Shown: piece by piece, positions 18,149 through 26,767 of the stretch
Numbering within the stretch: the stretch's first letter is position 1
How the letters are laid out: every line of letters begins with the position of its first letter
NCBI RefSeq assembly: GCF_013030985.1
Contig: NZ_WPYP01000003.1
Coordinates: 297,917 to 361,916 of the forward strand
Source: Ruegeria arenilitoris
GTDB taxonomy: Bacteria; Pseudomonadota; Alphaproteobacteria; Rhodobacterales; Rhodobacteraceae
Length of the DNA stretch: 64,000 nt
Direction: 5' to 3'
The notes under the pieces: model-generated
What the model was told of the DNA's origin: nothing
The model's database searches: none
What the model saw: only the letters and a program-made list of their open reading frames with translations
Program-made: the position numbers and the translations under genes

Positions 18149-19084
18149 TCAGCGGCGTTCCGGCCGGCGTTTTGAGAGAAAATGCCGGAAGTGGTCAAAG
18201 CGGAGGTGCCCGTTGGTGAGGGCCAATCCAAGAAAGAGTACCGCGAGCGCTACAACCAAGGTGAGGCGGATCGGCTCACCAAAGGCCAAAGCTCCGAAGA
18301 CAATGCCGAAAAGAGTGGCGAAGTATCCGACCTGGGCAAATCCGACACCATCGGTACGTCGCTGCACCTCGAAGGTCAGCACGTAGCTGAGTGCGGTGAT
18401 CAGTCCGATCCCGATGATAGCAACAATTGGGCCGGGACCAAACGAACCGGGCGAGACCTGACCGCTGACAAGGACCGGCAGCCCGATCACCAGCAGTTGC
18501 AACCCAAGAGTTCCGGCTGCCAGCGCCATGGGATCACCGCCCGGAGGGTAGGCCCGGCTGCGAAAGACATTGCCCATGGCCAGAAGAAGCGGGCCGGCCA
18601 TTGCAATAGCAATCCAGTGCGGCGCGACGCCCGACAGGTCAAAACCTCCATGAGTAGCAAAGCTGATGCCAACTAGCCCGATCAAAATCCCGACCAGGCG
18701 ATATGTCGGCAACATCCGCCTTTCGACCAAAGCCGTGATCGCAAATGTGAAGAGGGGTGAGAGCGTGACGAGAGCGGAGTAGAAGCCAGTCGAAACGTGA
18801 CCCAACACAGTATAGCCAATCAGGGCAGGCCCGCTGATGCCAAGGATGCCAGCCCCAAGGTAATAGGTTAGATACCTGCGATGTAGCGGGGGGCGCTTGC
18901 CGGAAATCACCCCAATGGCAAACAGAACCAGACTTGCGACCAAGAGCTGCCAGAACAAGGCAAGTTGTGGCGCGATGCCCGCAATTGCCACAAACTTGGT
19001 CAAGGTAAAACTGACGCCAACCAACGCGCCGATGGTGATGATCAGCGCTGTCGGTGGAAGGACTCTGACAAAGCGGGGCATCAT
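18149..19084 (-). CDS. EamA/DMT-family transporter
   Basis: This is a 311-residue ten-helix inner-membrane protein with two EamA repeats (first repeat near residues 12-135, second near 155-295). The ATG overlaps the end of the upstream GST gene by 4 bp, so the two are translationally coupled. The pairing of an exporter with a glutathione-dependent reductase and a SnoaL-like protein, next to a LysR regulator, suggests a detoxification role. That is inference from context. Confidence 0.87.
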   Translation of the reverse strand: MMPRFVRVLPPTALIITIGALVGVSFTLTKFVAIAGIAPQLALFWQLLVASLVLFAIGVISGKRPPLHRRYLTYYLGAGILGISGPALIGYTVLGHVSTGFYSALVTLSPLFTFAITALVERRMLPTYRLVGILIGLVGISFATHGGFDLSGVAPHWIAIAMAGPLLLAMGNVFRSRAYPPGGDPMALAAGTLGLQLLVIGLPVLVSGQVSPGSFGPGPIVAIIGIGLITALSYVLTFEVQRRTDGVGFAQVGYFATLFGIVFGALAFGEPIRLTLVVALAVLFLGLALTNGHLRFDHFRHFLSKRRPERR

Positions 19085-20031
19085 GCGGCTCCTTTTGTTG
19101 GTACCGCAATGATGAAGTCTGGTTCTGGCCCGATCGGGATGATCCCGCTTGGGTTGATGTGACGATGGCTGAGAAAATAATGCGCGCGGATATGCTGCAA
19201 ATCGATGGTTTCAGCGACGTCAGGCAGTTGAGCGAACTCCGTCAGGTAGCGCGAAAGGGCCGGGTAATCGATGATCCGTTTCCGATCTATCCTGAAATGC
19301 GTCACATAGACGGGGTCGAACCGCAGCAGGGTCGGAAAGAGCTTCAGGTCAACCTCGGTCGGTATTGCGCCAGCCAGAAAACGCTGTGTCTTTAGCACTG
19401 CTTCGACAACGTCCAGCGCTAAATAGAGCTGATGGGCTGCCTCGTCATAGGCGTCCTGTGTGGTGGCAAAACCGACACGATAGACACCGTTGCGAATAGG
19501 AGCCTGGATGGCCTCCGCCAGCCGGTCGATCTCAGCTGCGACCTCGGCCGGATAAAGGTCCGGACCAGTCGCGTCCGTGAAGGCGGTGTTGAGCATTCGC
19601 ATGATATCAGCGGAGTCGGTGCTGACAATCTGGTCGCTGTGCGTGTCCAGCAGTAGCGGGACTGTAATCGCGCCGGTATGGGTGGGTTCGGCGCGCTGAT
19701 AGACCTGATAGAGGTATCGGTCACGTGGCACACCGGTCGTCTCGTCAAAGTCGGTTTGGTCGATGATCCAGCCGTCCTCAGACATCACCGGGTCCATCCA
19801 TGTGATGCCGATGGCCTGGCGCAGTCCTTTGAGCGACAACACCAGGTCGACGCCATGACACCACGGGCATGCCTTGGACATATAGAGGTGATAGCGACCA
19901 GAAGTGGCCGGAAAATCTGCCCCAACATCCGGGCTGATCCAGCCACGAAAGGAGCTGGGCAATCGGTGGAAGCGTCCATCAGATTGCGCTGGTTTGTCGC
20001 GCAGAATTCCGTTGATGAGCATTTTGGGCAT
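19081..20031 (-). CDS. Glutathionyl-hydroquinone reductase-like GST (Xi class)
   Basis: This 316-residue protein starts at the ATG at 20031 with GGAGG upstream. The active-site motif CPWCH (Cys55 and Cys58) sits after SKA, where Xi-class glutathionyl-hydroquinone reductases have CPWAHR. The preceding FRGWISPDVGADFPA segment and the roughly 310-residue length also fit the YqjG/Ecm4 family. These enzymes reduce glutathionyl-hydroquinones using glutathione. The second cysteine in place of alanine is a variation worth noting. It is first in an operon with EamA and SnoaL-like genes and is divergent from LysR. Confidence 0.85.
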   Translation of the reverse strand: MPKMLINGILRDKPAQSDGRFHRLPSSFRGWISPDVGADFPATSGRYHLYMSKACPWCHGVDLVLSLKGLRQAIGITWMDPVMSEDGWIIDQTDFDETTGVPRDRYLYQVYQRAEPTHTGAITVPLLLDTHSDQIVSTDSADIMRMLNTAFTDATGPDLYPAEVAAEIDRLAEAIQAPIRNGVYRVGFATTQDAYDEAAHQLYLALDVVEAVLKTQRFLAGAIPTEVDLKLFPTLLRFDPVYVTHFRIDRKRIIDYPALSRYLTEFAQLPDVAETIDLQHIRAHYFLSHRHINPSGIIPIGPEPDFIIAVPTKGAA

Positions 20032-20143
20032 GGCCGCCTCCAAACGATACGTGTTGAGGACGACCTAACGTGTTTCCCAAGGAGGGATAATTGGCTATTT
20101 GGGATACTCAAGGATGAGAAAAAGTTGACAGTGTGAGGGTGAC

Positions 20144-21067
20144 ATGGTCGAAATCGGCGCTATCCCGGTATTTGTCGCTGTGGCCGAGAACGGTGGCTTT
20201 GCTGCAGCTGCGCGGCGATTGGGGATCACGAAATCAGCCGTCAGCAAACGGGTTGGCGCACTGGAAGCACATCTTGGCACCCAACTGTTTCATCGCTCGA
20301 CGCGCAGCATCTCGCTGACTGAAGCCGGGGAAATCTATCTGACGCACGCAGTCCAGGCGCTTGGATCGGCGCAGGAAGCAGAAGACGCGGTTGCGGCCCT
20401 TCAGGGTCAACCGGTCGGGCATCTGAGGATAAGCGCGCCGATGTCCTTCGGACGGCTACATATTGCGCCGCTGCTCACCGAGTTTCTGGCTGCCTATCCT
20501 GATATCACGATGGATCTGACCATGGATGACCGGGTTGTCGATCTGGTCGATGCCGGGCTGGATATGGCCATCCGGGCCGGTACATTGCCCGACTCCGCCC
20601 TGATCGCGCGTCGGCTGGCGCCGATCCATAGCGTCCTTGTCGCTTCACCGAAATACATATCGCGAAAGGGTACCCCACAGCATCCCGAAGATCTGCTGGC
20701 GCACAATTGCCTGCATTACGCCTATTCACGGGATCCTATGGAATGGGTGTTCCAAGGTCCGCATGGAGAAGTGCGGACCCGCACCAAAGGCACACTGCGC
20801 GTCAACAACAGCGAGACGCTTTGTACCGCGTTACTCGACGGACTTGGTATCGGGCGGCTGCCAACATTCGTAGCAGGTTCCCATTTAGCCGCTGGCCGTC
20901 TGATCCGGGTCTTGCCGGAATACACATTGCCGGAACAGGCGCTTTATGCGGTGTTCCCCGAACGCCGTCATATGCCAATGAAAGTGCGCGCCTTTGTGGA
21001 TTTCCTTGCCGAACAGATCGGGAGGGACAGGCCGTTTTGGGATGTCGAGGCGGGGCTGGGAGGCTGA
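20144..21067 (+). CDS. LysR-family transcriptional regulator
   Basis: This is a 307-residue LysR regulator with the N-terminal helix-turn-helix AAARRLGITKSAVSKRVGAL and a substrate-binding domain of the AaeR/DmlR-like group (VGHLRISAPMSFGRLHIAPLL). GAGGGTGAC precedes the start. It is divergent from the GST-EamA-SnoaL operon across 112 bp, so it probably regulates those genes in response to a quinone or aromatic compound; the inducer is a guess. Confidence 0.9.
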   Translation: MVEIGAIPVFVAVAENGGFAAAARRLGITKSAVSKRVGALEAHLGTQLFHRSTRSISLTEAGEIYLTHAVQALGSAQEAEDAVAALQGQPVGHLRISAPMSFGRLHIAPLLTEFLAAYPDITMDLTMDDRVVDLVDAGLDMAIRAGTLPDSALIARRLAPIHSVLVASPKYISRKGTPQHPEDLLAHNCLHYAYSRDPMEWVFQGPHGEVRTRTKGTLRVNNSETLCTALLDGLGIGRLPTFVAGSHLAAGRLIRVLPEYTLPEQALYAVFPERRHMPMKVRAFVDFLAEQIGRDRPFWDVEAGLGG

Positions 21068-21164
21068 GGCGCATCGAGAGCTGCACATGACCATCGCTCA
21101 ATTCGACGACATGAGTGGCGCCAAACACAGCGTCGCCGTGCCGGTTCCGTATCTTTTTTCAAGC

Positions 21165-21389
21165 CTACCGGTTTCGTGGATGGTTGCGCGCCTTGCGTTC
21201 ATTCCCGCGTTTATAGTTGCCGGTAACACGGGCCATTTCCTGCTGTTGGTCCTCGAAATCCAGACCGCTCATATCTTGCAGAAACCATTCCGCCTTGTCG
21301 CCCCGAAGAGTCGTCGCGCGCCGACCGTGATGATCGACCACCACATCGCCATTCTTCGCGCGCCTGAATGTGAAGCCAAGATTGCTCAT
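21165..21389 (-). CDS. Small conserved-looking basic protein
   Basis: This is a 74-residue protein with a beta-rich start (FTFRRAKNGDVVVDHHGRRATTLRG) and a distinctive basic tail, MARVTGNYKRGNERKARNHP. That tail resembles small hypothetical proteins of proteobacteria that end in a similar NYKRGNER…HPRN pattern; this is from memory, without a search. The ribosome-binding site is weak (GAGATCG). The tail could contact nucleic acid. It lies in the same direction as, and downstream of, the EthD gene, with about 265 bp between them. Confidence 0.55.
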   Translation of the reverse strand: MSNLGFTFRRAKNGDVVVDHHGRRATTLRGDKAEWFLQDMSGLDFEDQQQEMARVTGNYKRGNERKARNHPRNR

Positions 21390-21654
21390 TTCGATCTCGT
21401 TGCATAGTTGCTCTGGGTGTCTGACGTCTGTGCTCGCCGGACAGGTTTTGGGCTTTGATTAACAAGATATCCGGAACATCGAAATATGCCGCTGGCAAGT
21501 TAGTCAGGGGCGTTTAGCGCCAAACACGCAGGCACTTCTCTTCTGAAGAAAAGATCCGGATTGTCCTCGCCGGTCTGCAGGGCGAAGTGCGCATTGCTTC
21601 GCTTGAGAAAGTGGTGAATGTCACTTGTGGGCTGAGCGACTTTTTTCAACTGGT

Positions 21655-22017
21655 CTAGAGTTCCCGCTCTTGGACAATAAATGCGCATGACTTTGTGTGG
21701 TCGACGAAATTGGCCTCGTCTTGCAGCAACTCTGCGCTTAGTTCTTGCATTTCAGTGGTGCCCATCGCTTCCATCAGATCTTCTTCAGAAGAGAACCAGA
21801 CCTCAGCCACACCGTCAAATTCCGGTTGCATGTTTCTGGACTCTCTCATCGCGTTATTCAGTGGGCTGTCAATTGTATGGCTTTGTACGTACCGCTTAGA
21901 GCGCATTACCGTCGCGTTCTTTTGAAAAAATGGCCCGTGCTTGTTCAGCCAATAATCCTGGAACTCTTCTCGGCTCATGTCCGAACGGCGGTGCAAACAC
22001 ATGATCAGTTTAATCAT
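21655..22017 (-). CDS. EthD-domain protein
   Basis: This is a 120-residue cytoplasmic protein from the ATG at 22017. It has the EthD pattern MIKLIMCLHRRSDMSREEFQDYWLNKHGP, then SKRYVQSHTID and FDGVAEVWFSS. EthD-fold proteins are dimeric alpha/beta barrels found with degradation or detoxification genes; most have no defined reaction. It is divergent from the ArsR-type gene across about 120 bp, which suggests that regulator controls it. Confidence 0.85.
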   Translation of the reverse strand: MIKLIMCLHRRSDMSREEFQDYWLNKHGPFFQKNATVMRSKRYVQSHTIDSPLNNAMRESRNMQPEFDGVAEVWFSSEEDLMEAMGTTEMQELSAELLQDEANFVDHTKSCAFIVQEREL

Positions 22018-22140
22018 CGAGAATATCTCATTTTGATGCTCAGATGCTCTAAGTATGAGCGGAAATTCTGAAAGGTCCAATGGCCAACCACTACGCAGGC
22101 ATGAAGATAGATTGCTACGCTATCCGCGCCGCGGAGGTGG

Positions 22141-22497
22141 TTGATAACAGAAATTGTGATATCAAGATTTAACACTGTTTTGGAGCGCCAATTGAAGGCA
22201 GACCTCGGCGAAAACGCCCTTGAAGCAACCGACTTTCTGAAGGCCATGGCACATGACGGTCGTCTGCAGATATTGTGCCTGCTTCTCGCCGGTGAGAAAT
22301 CTGTTGGCGAAATTCAGGACATGCTCTCCATGCGCCAGGCCGCCGCCTCGCAGCAACTGTCCCGCCCGCGCCTTTCTGGATTGATCGATGCACGACGCGA
22401 TGGGAAGAACATTTACTACAGGATCGCCGATCAAAGAGTATCAGCGGTTGTTGCTGTATTGTATGAACTTTTTTGTGACGATGTGGGTGATGCGTGA
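22141..22497 (+). CDS. ArsR-family transcriptional regulator
   Basis: This winged-helix repressor of about 100-118 residues contains LKAMAHDGRLQILCLLLAGEKSV, the recognition segment MRQAAASQQLSRPRLSGLI and the wing DGKNIYYRIAD. The start is uncertain: the listed frame opens with TTG at 22141, and a GTG at 22156 or a TTG at 22180 would give a more usual length. No metal-binding ELCVCDL motif is present, so it is not of the classical ArsR metal-sensor type. It is divergent from the EthD gene. Confidence 0.85.
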   Translation: MITEIVISRFNTVLERQLKADLGENALEATDFLKAMAHDGRLQILCLLLAGEKSVGEIQDMLSMRQAAASQQLSRPRLSGLIDARRDGKNIYYRIADQRVSAVVAVLYELFCDDVGDA

Positions 22498-22632
22498 GAG
22501 GTTAAAATGGATAACATACTCATCTTTTTCACCACTGTGCCACGACACCACTTTGATCGGAGGTCGGTCCTATCCAAGCTGCCATCTGCGCCTGTCAGGT
22601 GAAACTCACCGCTTCTGCCAGCTGGACTGGTC

Positions 22633-23310
22633 TCAGTCCTCTTGTCTTAGCCGTTCAGCCATCTCAGAAAATCCGCGTAATTCGGCGTGTTCGAGTGGCG
22701 TAGTTCCGTTACGATCGGCAAGCGATCGGTCAGCACCCGCTGCCAACAGTGCATCAAGAACTGCAAGATGATCCTGGCCGCCGTCACCAAGCACAACGGC
22801 TTCGATAACTGCTGTCCAGTGCAGATTGTTCACATGGTCCAGAGGCGCGCCTGCGGCGATCAGCCGTCTGACAATCTCTACATGACCGAGATGGGCGGCC
22901 GCGATCAGAGCCGTTCCGTCATAAGGGCTGGTCGTTAGGCCTGGATCGTTGCCCAACTCGATGGCGAGTGTCATCAATTCCGGATCATTTGCAACGGCCG
23001 CAATCGTGACTACGTCGTAAGACTGACCTTCAAGCGCATTCATGTCAGCATCGGCCTCAGCGAGCGTACGCAACGCCTCGTCCTCCGAAGCAAAGGCTGC
23101 GACATGGGCTGGCGTGCGGCCTTGGGAGTCGCGCGCGTTGACGTTTGCCCCTGCCGCAACGAGCTGCCGGATCATTTCTTCGTTGCCGGTGTGAGCGGCT
23201 GCGAAGAGACCTTCGTATTGCGCGACCTCATCAGCCGAAGGCGGTGTCTGCGCCGTGCCTGCGCTGGCGGCAAGACCCATCACGAAAGCAAATAGTAGAA
23301 AACGAAACAT
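22633..23310 (-). CDS. Exported ankyrin-repeat protein
   Basis: This protein of about 225 residues from the ATG at 23310 has a signal peptide (FLLFAFVMGLAASAGTAQ) followed by about five ankyrin repeats. Examples are AAHTGNEEMIRQLVAAGANVN, then DSQGRTPAHVAA, and a final DRNGTTPLEHAELRGF. Ankyrin stacks bind other proteins; the partner here is unknown. The signal peptide places it in the periplasm. It is divergent from the WGR gene. Confidence 0.88.
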   Translation of the reverse strand: MFRFLLFAFVMGLAASAGTAQTPPSADEVAQYEGLFAAAHTGNEEMIRQLVAAGANVNARDSQGRTPAHVAAFASEDEALRTLAEADADMNALEGQSYDVVTIAAVANDPELMTLAIELGNDPGLTTSPYDGTALIAAAHLGHVEIVRRLIAAGAPLDHVNNLHWTAVIEAVVLGDGGQDHLAVLDALLAAGADRSLADRNGTTPLEHAELRGFSEMAERLRQED

Positions 23311-23355
23311 GGCCGATCCCATTACCTACATATTGGTCAGCTATAGTAGTAGCGG

Positions 23356-23709
23356 ATGAACTCGATGTCATATTCCATTCAGGATCAGAATCCTTTCACG
23401 GGAATTGATTTCGCAATGTCATTGGACAGACGGGCTGAGTTTGCCGACAATCGCGTCATGGAACTGACGGCAACCACACCTGTCCACCTGATCCATGTGG
23501 ATCCAGACGTCAACATGGCGCGGTTCTATGGAATAGAGTTGCAGCCGACGCTGTTTGGCGAAGTGTCCGTTCTTCGCACCTGGGGACGAATAGGCACAAA
23601 CGGGCAAGCTATGAGGGTGACGTATGATGACGAAGCTCAGGCTAGTGAGGCGCTCCAAGAACTTGAAAAGCAAAAGCTCCGACGAGGGTATGTTCCGGTC
23701 GGTGAGTGA
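23356..23709 (+). CDS. Small WGR-domain protein
   Basis: The last 80 or so residues form a WGR domain: LIHVDPDVNMARFYGIELQP, then VSVLRTWGRIGTNGQ and a helix with EALQELEKQKLRRGY. WGR domains bind nucleic acids in larger proteins such as PARPs; stand-alone copies are frequent on alphaproteobacterial plasmids and islands. The start is uncertain: ATGs at 23356, 23416 and 23458 are all possible, and the last best fits short family members. It is the first gene on the edge of the plasmid-like module. Confidence 0.8.
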   Translation: MNSMSYSIQDQNPFTGIDFAMSLDRRAEFADNRVMELTATTPVHLIHVDPDVNMARFYGIELQPTLFGEVSVLRTWGRIGTNGQAMRVTYDDEAQASEALQELEKQKLRRGYVPVGE

Positions 23710-23938
23710 TTTCGGGCTGCGGCCTTTGTCCCTTGGCAAATCCCGAGCCAGCTGGCTCGTGACCGGGCTCTAGGTTTCAGTCGGCATGCCGGCTTCCACC
23801 CAGAACACCCCAGCATGATCTCCCTGTCCCAGTAGCCCCTGAACCGTCTCTTGCGAGCCGGGGCAGGGGCTTTGGGTCATGGTCGGTCCATGCCGTGGTG
23901 ATCTGCCCTCCGGGAGACGATCCCTTTTGCGCTTCCGC

Positions 23939-23966
23939 AGGATCGAAGATCCTTTGGCCTTTTTTT
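23939..23966 (+). terminator. Possible terminator after the WGR gene
   Basis: A six-base-pair stem with a GAA loop (AGGATC/GATCCT) is followed after a short gap by seven T residues. The gap between stem and T run makes the call uncertain. Confidence 0.35.
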
Positions 23967-24037
23967 GTTGGTCAGGCGGGATTTGGGCAAGCCAAACGCC
24001 ACCCGACGTTAGGGGGAAGGCGCGGCCTCCCCCCTCG

Positions 24038-24113
24038 GACAAGACAATTAGACAAGACCGTGTCCTCGCGCGCTGCGCTGCGGGCCGCACCACTCTTGTC
24101 GATTTGTCCTGTC
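24038..24113. repeat. GACAAGAC direct and inverted repeats
   Basis: GACAAGAC occurs twice, 13 bp apart start to start, followed some 36 bp later by inverted partial copies TCTTGTC and TTGTCCTGTC. The spacer is GC-rich. Such clustered repeats upstream of a plasmid-type ParB-like gene may be a protein-binding site. The repeats themselves are seen directly; the role is inference. Confidence 0.45.
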
Positions 24114-24217
24114 TCGCCCCTCTCCGCGTTCGCCACGGGGCAGGTTTTAGAGACGACGCCCTTTCAGGGCTCGGCTCAAAACCAGCACCAAAGGGGATCA
24201 GCCCCGGAGGTCACACC

Positions 24218-24640
24218 ATGAGAGGAGAGACGGTTTTGAACCTTGAGACGACAAATTACATCGAAAATGACACCAGCCTTCAGGCGGCAGAGATTGCGGC
24301 CCAGAATGACCTGTTTCGGAAAGCCCTGATCGATCCGACTGCAGCAATCGAGATGCAGACAAAGGGCATTCAGGGGCAGGTTTTTGTCACGCCCGGTGTG
24401 TCGGGCGAAGGGATGGAGTTTCAGACTGCGGCTTTGGCTGCAGTGGCGTCGGATGACCAGTTCGACGAGGGTAATGACCCCTATGGCGATCACACCTTTG
24501 GAACTGTGACGGTTCGTGACCAGAAGCTGTTCTGGAAAATCGACCTCTATGACGCGGACTACACCTACGGCTCTGACCGCCCGTTTGATCCCGCAGTAAC
24601 GCGCCGTGTCCTGACCATCATGTGCCCCAGCGAATACTGA
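24218..24640 (+). CDS. DUF3768 protein
   Basis: This is a 140-residue protein from the ATG at 24218, preceded by CGGAGG. The DUF3768 pattern is clear: IAAQNDLFRKAL near the start, then GNDPYGDHTFG, FWKIDLYDADY, and the ending DPAVTRRVLTIMCPSEY. The family occurs mainly on alphaproteobacterial plasmids and integrated elements and has no known activity. It lies upstream of the microprotein and the ParB-like gene in the same direction. Longer frames upstream overlap the repeat-rich leader and are rejected. Confidence 0.88.
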   Translation: MRGETVLNLETTNYIENDTSLQAAEIAAQNDLFRKALIDPTAAIEMQTKGIQGQVFVTPGVSGEGMEFQTAALAAVASDDQFDEGNDPYGDHTFGTVTVRDQKLFWKIDLYDADYTYGSDRPFDPAVTRRVLTIMCPSEY

Positions 24641-24705
24641 GACCAGCCCTGTCCCAACGGGGCAGGGACTGCATGCGCAACCCGCGCAGGAAAGGAGGTG
24701 AGACT

Positions 24706-24819
24706 ATGCCTGCAAAGATCATCGAACAGCGAACACGTGAAGCTGTGGAATTGCTCAAGAAGGGAGGCCTGTCTGCAAACATCGCGCTCCGCTTCTTGAA
24801 ACAACACGCAGCCGCCTAA
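24706..24819 (+). CDS. 37-residue microprotein with perfect Shine-Dalgarno
   Basis: An ATG at 24706 is preceded by AAAGGAGGTGAG, an essentially perfect ribosome-binding site at good spacing. It opens a 37-codon frame ending AAA-stop at 24819. The product is a basic helical peptide (REAVELLKKGGLSANIALRFL). Position between DUF3768 and the ParB-like gene and the strong signal argue that it is translated. I do not recognise the family; it could be a short DNA-binding or regulatory peptide. Confidence 0.6.
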   Translation: MPAKIIEQRTREAVELLKKGGLSANIALRFLKQHAAA

Positions 24820-24830
24820 GCGGCCCCGCT

Positions 24831-24848
24831 CTACCCCGGAAGGGGTAG
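24831..24848 (+). other. GGAA-tetraloop hairpin before the ParB-like gene
   Basis: CTACCCC and GGGGTAG form a perfect 7-bp stem with a GGAA tetraloop between the microprotein and the ParB-like gene. There is no T run, so it may be an RNA stability or processing element rather than a terminator. Confidence 0.4.
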
Positions 24849-24893
24849 GGCACCCTTAACACGAAGCAAAACACCCAAACAAGGATTTGCCCC

Positions 24894-26759
24894 ATGAGCA
24901 AAGTCGAAACATTCACCGCACCGGAGATCATCGAAACCCTCGCCCTGTCTGACCTCTACCTGTCCGATCTGAACCCACGGCAGGACGTTGCCGAGGAAGG
25001 CATTGCCCTGCTAGCTGACAGTCTGGTCATGTGCGGCCTGATCCAGAACCTCAGTGGCCTACGCGATGCCGATGGCAAAGTTGCTATCGTTGCCGGTGGC
25101 CGCCGCCTGCGGGCTCTGAATATCGCCGTGACCGAGCGTGCTGATCTGGCACAGGTTCCCGTGAAGATAACAGACAACCCGTTTGTGGCCGAACAATGGG
25201 CCAATGCGGAAAACACGGCGCGTGAGGAACTGGACCCGGTGGACGAGGTCCGCGCCTATGGCAAGATGTCCGAGAAATCCCTGTCTGCTGCCAAGATCAG
25301 CAATGCCTTTGGCGTGACCGAAGCCCATGTGCGCCGCCGCCTTGCACTGGCTGGTCTGCCCGCTGCCGTTCTAGACGCGCTCAAGGCGGGTGAGATCAGC
25401 ATGGGGCTGGCCAAGGCCATGACGGTCAGCAGTGAAGAAGAGAAAATTCTGCAAGTGCTGGAACAGGCCAAAGAGTGTCGGTGGTTCAGTGAGCATGATG
25501 TCAAACAGGCCCTGACATCAGAGGCAGTCCGCAGCACCAACCGCAAAGCCGTGTTTGTGGGGCAGAAGGCTTATGTTGAAGCAGGCGGCACCGTCACCGC
25601 TGATCTCTTTGCCGATGAAACCCTGTTCAATGAGGGAGCGCTACTGGACCGTTTGTTTGCTGAGAAACTGGCGGCAGAAGCAGCAAAGCTGCGCGAAGCA
25701 GAAGGCTGGGACTGGGTGGACACCCATGAAGACAGCTACATCCCCTATGGATTTTCGGGAAGCGAAGGCATGCACCGTCTGGAGATGGTAAGTCGAGAGT
25801 TCACCGAAATACAGGCCGAGCGGTATGACGAACTTGTCGAACTCTATGAGGCAGAGGCTCTGGACGCGGATGGTGAAAAGGAGCTGGTCGCGCTCGAGGA
25901 CTATGCAGCACCGTTCTATTCTGATGATCAGCGCAAGCTGTCCGGTGTGTTCCTCTATGTCGGCAACAATGGCGAGATCAAAACATCATCGGCCTATGTC
26001 GCGGCAGAACATGTGCAGGCCGCCATTGAGGCCGGTGTTCTGGCCCCGGTCAAAGAGCCCGAGGCCGGGGAGACACCAAAACCGGCCTATTCGCAGAAGT
26101 TCATCGATGACATGGTGGCGATCCGGCTGGCAGCGGTTCAAACAGCCCTGCTGGACAAGCCTGATTATGTGTTGAGCCTGTTTGCCTTCTACGCCACCCC
26201 GGCGTCTGGTCTGACCAGCAACCTGTTTGGGTTTGGTTATGGTGGTGCCGAGCGGAACGCACCCGAGATCAATGACCAGTTCATCCTCGACCCGCGTCTT
26301 GGCGGGGAGCGGGATGAGGCGGCAGAGGCAGCCTATGACCAGTTTCAGGAGATGTCCGCAAAAGGCAGCGTGGAGGCGTTCAAAGCGTTTCGCGAGCTGG
26401 GCAAGAAGACCCGCAACGGTGAGATCACGAGTTTTCTGGCCCGGCGGTTCCTGACCCAACGCCCGGAGTTCATGGCGGAGATCGAGGCTGAGATTGGTGC
26501 TGACATGCGCACGATCTGGACCCCGTCCGCTGAGAACTGCTTCAAACGATTGAAAGGCTGGCAGCTGGATGATCTCTACAAAGACCTGCTGGACCTGCAT
26601 GGCGACACCGACATGTTCAAAGCCTTCGCGAAATCCAAGAAAGGTGCGAAGAACGAAGCGATGCACAAGCTCTTCAATGACAACGCGCATCAGGATGCAC
26701 TGGGTGTGTCTGAGGCACAGAAAGCCCGGATCGATGCTTGGGTTCCTGATTGCTTTTGA
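24894..26759 (+). CDS. Large ParB/RepB-like nuclease-domain protein
   Basis: This is a 621-residue protein. Residues about 15-110 form a ParB N-terminal domain: LYLSDLNPRQDV, LADSLVMCGLIQNL, then VAGGRRLRAL and the conserved AEQWANAENTAREELDPVDE. A helix-turn-helix region follows (SAAKISNAFGVTEAHVRRRLALAGLP). The remaining 400 residues, with several acidic stretches, are longer than in chromosomal ParB. This fits the plasmid-borne ParB-like family found beside DUF3768. A ParA partner is absent from the window, so it may not act in partition. DNA binding is inferred from domains. Confidence 0.9.
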   Translation: MSKVETFTAPEIIETLALSDLYLSDLNPRQDVAEEGIALLADSLVMCGLIQNLSGLRDADGKVAIVAGGRRLRALNIAVTERADLAQVPVKITDNPFVAEQWANAENTAREELDPVDEVRAYGKMSEKSLSAAKISNAFGVTEAHVRRRLALAGLPAAVLDALKAGEISMGLAKAMTVSSEEEKILQVLEQAKECRWFSEHDVKQALTSEAVRSTNRKAVFVGQKAYVEAGGTVTADLFADETLFNEGALLDRLFAEKLAAEAAKLREAEGWDWVDTHEDSYIPYGFSGSEGMHRLEMVSREFTEIQAERYDELVELYEAEALDADGEKELVALEDYAAPFYSDDQRKLSGVFLYVGNNGEIKTSSAYVAAEHVQAAIEAGVLAPVKEPEAGETPKPAYSQKFIDDMVAIRLAAVQTALLDKPDYVLSLFAFYATPASGLTSNLFGFGYGGAERNAPEINDQFILDPRLGGERDEAAEAAYDQFQEMSAKGSVEAFKAFRELGKKTRNGEITSFLARRFLTQRPEFMAEIEAEIGADMRTIWTPSAENCFKRLKGWQLDDLYKDLLDLHGDTDMFKAFAKSKKGAKNEAMHKLFNDNAHQDALGVSEAQKARIDAWVPDCF

Positions 26760-26767
26760 ACCTAACG

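Larger units (their letters stand above)
23710..24217. other. Repeat- and hairpin-rich leader before the DUF3768 gene
   Basis: No gene is supported in these roughly 500 bp. A stem AGGATC-GAA-GATCCT (23939-23953) is followed by a T run at 23960-23966. A GC-rich hairpin lies at 24012-24033. Two direct copies of GACAAGAC (24038-24045 and 24051-24058) are separated by AATTA, with inverted partial copies, TCTTGTC and TTGTCCTGTC, at 24094-24113. This could be a partition, replication or regulatory site. Function is unknown. Confidence 0.5.

Noticed and set aside
20994..21407. A 137-residue plus-strand frame after the LysR gene
   Set aside because: It starts inside LysR and runs antisense to the small basic protein, whose sequence looks far more natural.
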